Positions 63,323 through 64,000 of a stretch of DNA of 64,000 bases are shown piece by piece. Origin of the DNA: Ruegeria sp. THAF33 (GTDB taxonomy: Bacteria; Pseudomonadota; Alphaproteobacteria; Rhodobacterales; Rhodobacteraceae); NCBI RefSeq assembly GCF_009363615.1, contig NZ_CP045384.1:350501-414500 (forward strand), read 5' to 3'. A program made the translations under genes and the position numbers. The notes below the pieces were generated by a model. It searched no databases. It saw only the letters and a list, made by a program, of their open reading frames with translations, and had not been told where the DNA came from. Each line of letters starts with the position of its first letter. Within the stretch, counting starts at the first letter, position 1.

Positions 63323-64000
63323 ATGACCCTATCCTTCGCCCGCCGATTTTGGATGGTGGCATTGGTCCTTGGCATGACGGCGCTGGCCCCGATCCGGGCC
63401 GGTGCAGAAGGCATTCTGGTCTTTGCAGCGGCCAGCCTCAAGACCGCCTTGGACGAAATCGTTGTCGGGTACGAAAACCAGACCGGTCAGAGCGTTTCCG
63501 TTTCCTATGCGGCGTCGTCGGTCCTGGCCCGGCAGATTCAGCAAGGTGCGCCTGCGGATGTGTTTGTCTCGGCCAATACGGATTGGATGGATGTGTTGGA
63601 GCAGGACGGATTGATCCGGGCAGACTCTCGGGTTGATCTGCTGGGCAACGGCCTGGTTCTGATCGGGGCTGAAGATCATGCGCAAGTGGGTGAAATCCAG
63701 CCCGGATATGACCTCAAGGTGGACTTGAAAGACGGCTATCTGGCCATGGCACTGGTCGACGCGGTGCCTGCCGGTATCTATGGCAAAGCTGCTTTGCAAA
63801 GTCTGAACCAGTGGGAGGCTGTGCGGACACAGGTGGCGCAGGCCGACAATGCGCGCGCTGCGCTGGCTCTGGTGGCGGCAGGGGCCGCGCCGCTTGGGAT
63901 CGTGTACCAATCAGATGCCAGGGTGGAAGAAAGGGTCCGGGTCGTTGGGACGTTCCCTGCCGATCTGCATCCACCGATAATTTACCCCGCGGCACTGACC
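63323..64000 (+). CDS. modA: Molybdate ABC transporter substrate-binding protein, partial
   Basis: The first 226 codons; the gene runs off the window. A signal peptide (FWMVALVLGMTALAPIRAGA) is followed by the ModA start ILVFAAASLKTALDEI, YAASSVLARQIQQGAPADVF with the oxyanion-binding serines, and MALVDAVPAGIYGK. It binds molybdate or tungstate in the periplasm for ModBC. modBC are expected just to the right. Confidence 0.93.
   Translation, partial: MTLSFARRFWMVALVLGMTALAPIRAGAEGILVFAAASLKTALDEIVVGYENQTGQSVSVSYAASSVLARQIQQGAPADVFVSANTDWMDVLEQDGLIRADSRVDLLGNGLVLIGAEDHAQVGEIQPGYDLKVDLKDGYLAMALVDAVPAGIYGKAALQSLNQWEAVRTQVAQADNARAALALVAAGAAPLGIVYQSDARVEERVRVVGTFPADLHPPIIYPAALT

Overview
The window looks like a chromosome segment of a marine-type alphaproteobacterium of the Rhodobacterales (Roseobacter group). 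The rpmH-rnpA-yidD cluster with ttcA and yidC nearby, the gene styles and the high GC of the flanks all fit; this is inferred from gene content, not from 16S. Both ends are ordinary chromosome. About 52 kb between a tRNA-Arg (10.9 kb) and a tRNA-Val (63.0 kb) is accessory DNA packed with insertion sequences and anti-phage or conflict genes.

Left core (1-11,020). On the minus strand: rpmH, rnpA, yidD, an AidB-type acyl-CoA dehydrogenase, ttcA, an EAL phosphodiesterase and yidC. Divergently, on the plus strand: a TVP38/DedA-type membrane protein, a pyridine-nucleotide-disulfide oxidoreductase, a histidine kinase with a TTG start, and tRNA-Arg(ACG).

Island part 1 (11,021-18,293): a serine recombinase with DUF2924 and DUF3489 partners, an iteron-like repeat array, a ParB-domain DNA methyltransferase, a DUF5681 protein and a phage terminase large subunit. 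There is no portal or capsid gene: the phage module stops at a tRNA-Ser 3'-end remnant with its terminator, followed by the wreck of a second recombinase module.

Island part 2 (18,294-34,207): a defence locus of the methylase / MutL-like ATPase / Z1 / PD-(D/E)XK / AIPR type, with Vsr and Dcm. Its operon is led by a WYL regulator and by a very unusual ~981-residue protein that joins ankyrin-like repeats, three GcrA-like helix-turn-helix segments and a full sigma-70 region 2-4 module. An IS3-family element sits between AIPR and an AAA ATPase.

Island part 3 (34,562-52,461): a GAF/TIR-like protein; a tight four-gene operon (TPR-trypsin, LCAT-like lipase, M15 peptidase, TIR-TPR); then a series of TIR and SEFIR proteins, including a TIR/nSTAND pair. 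Five or six separate TIR-type genes occur within 18 kb.

Island part 4 (52,600-62,950): an IS110 element, IS21 and IS5 wreckage, and a CHAT-protease operon with an unknown 250-residue protein and a CHAP/peptidoglycan-binding protein, plus small PGDYG-like genes. Two 815-bp IS6 copies in the same orientation bracket 43.8-61.7 kb. Right core (62,952-64,000): tRNA-Val(TAC) and the start of modA.

A recurrent theme is a protease (trypsin-like or CHAT) next to envelope hydrolases (lipase, M15, CHAP) that lack signal peptides, beside TIR NADase-type effectors. This suggests modular abortive-infection systems collected in one defence island.
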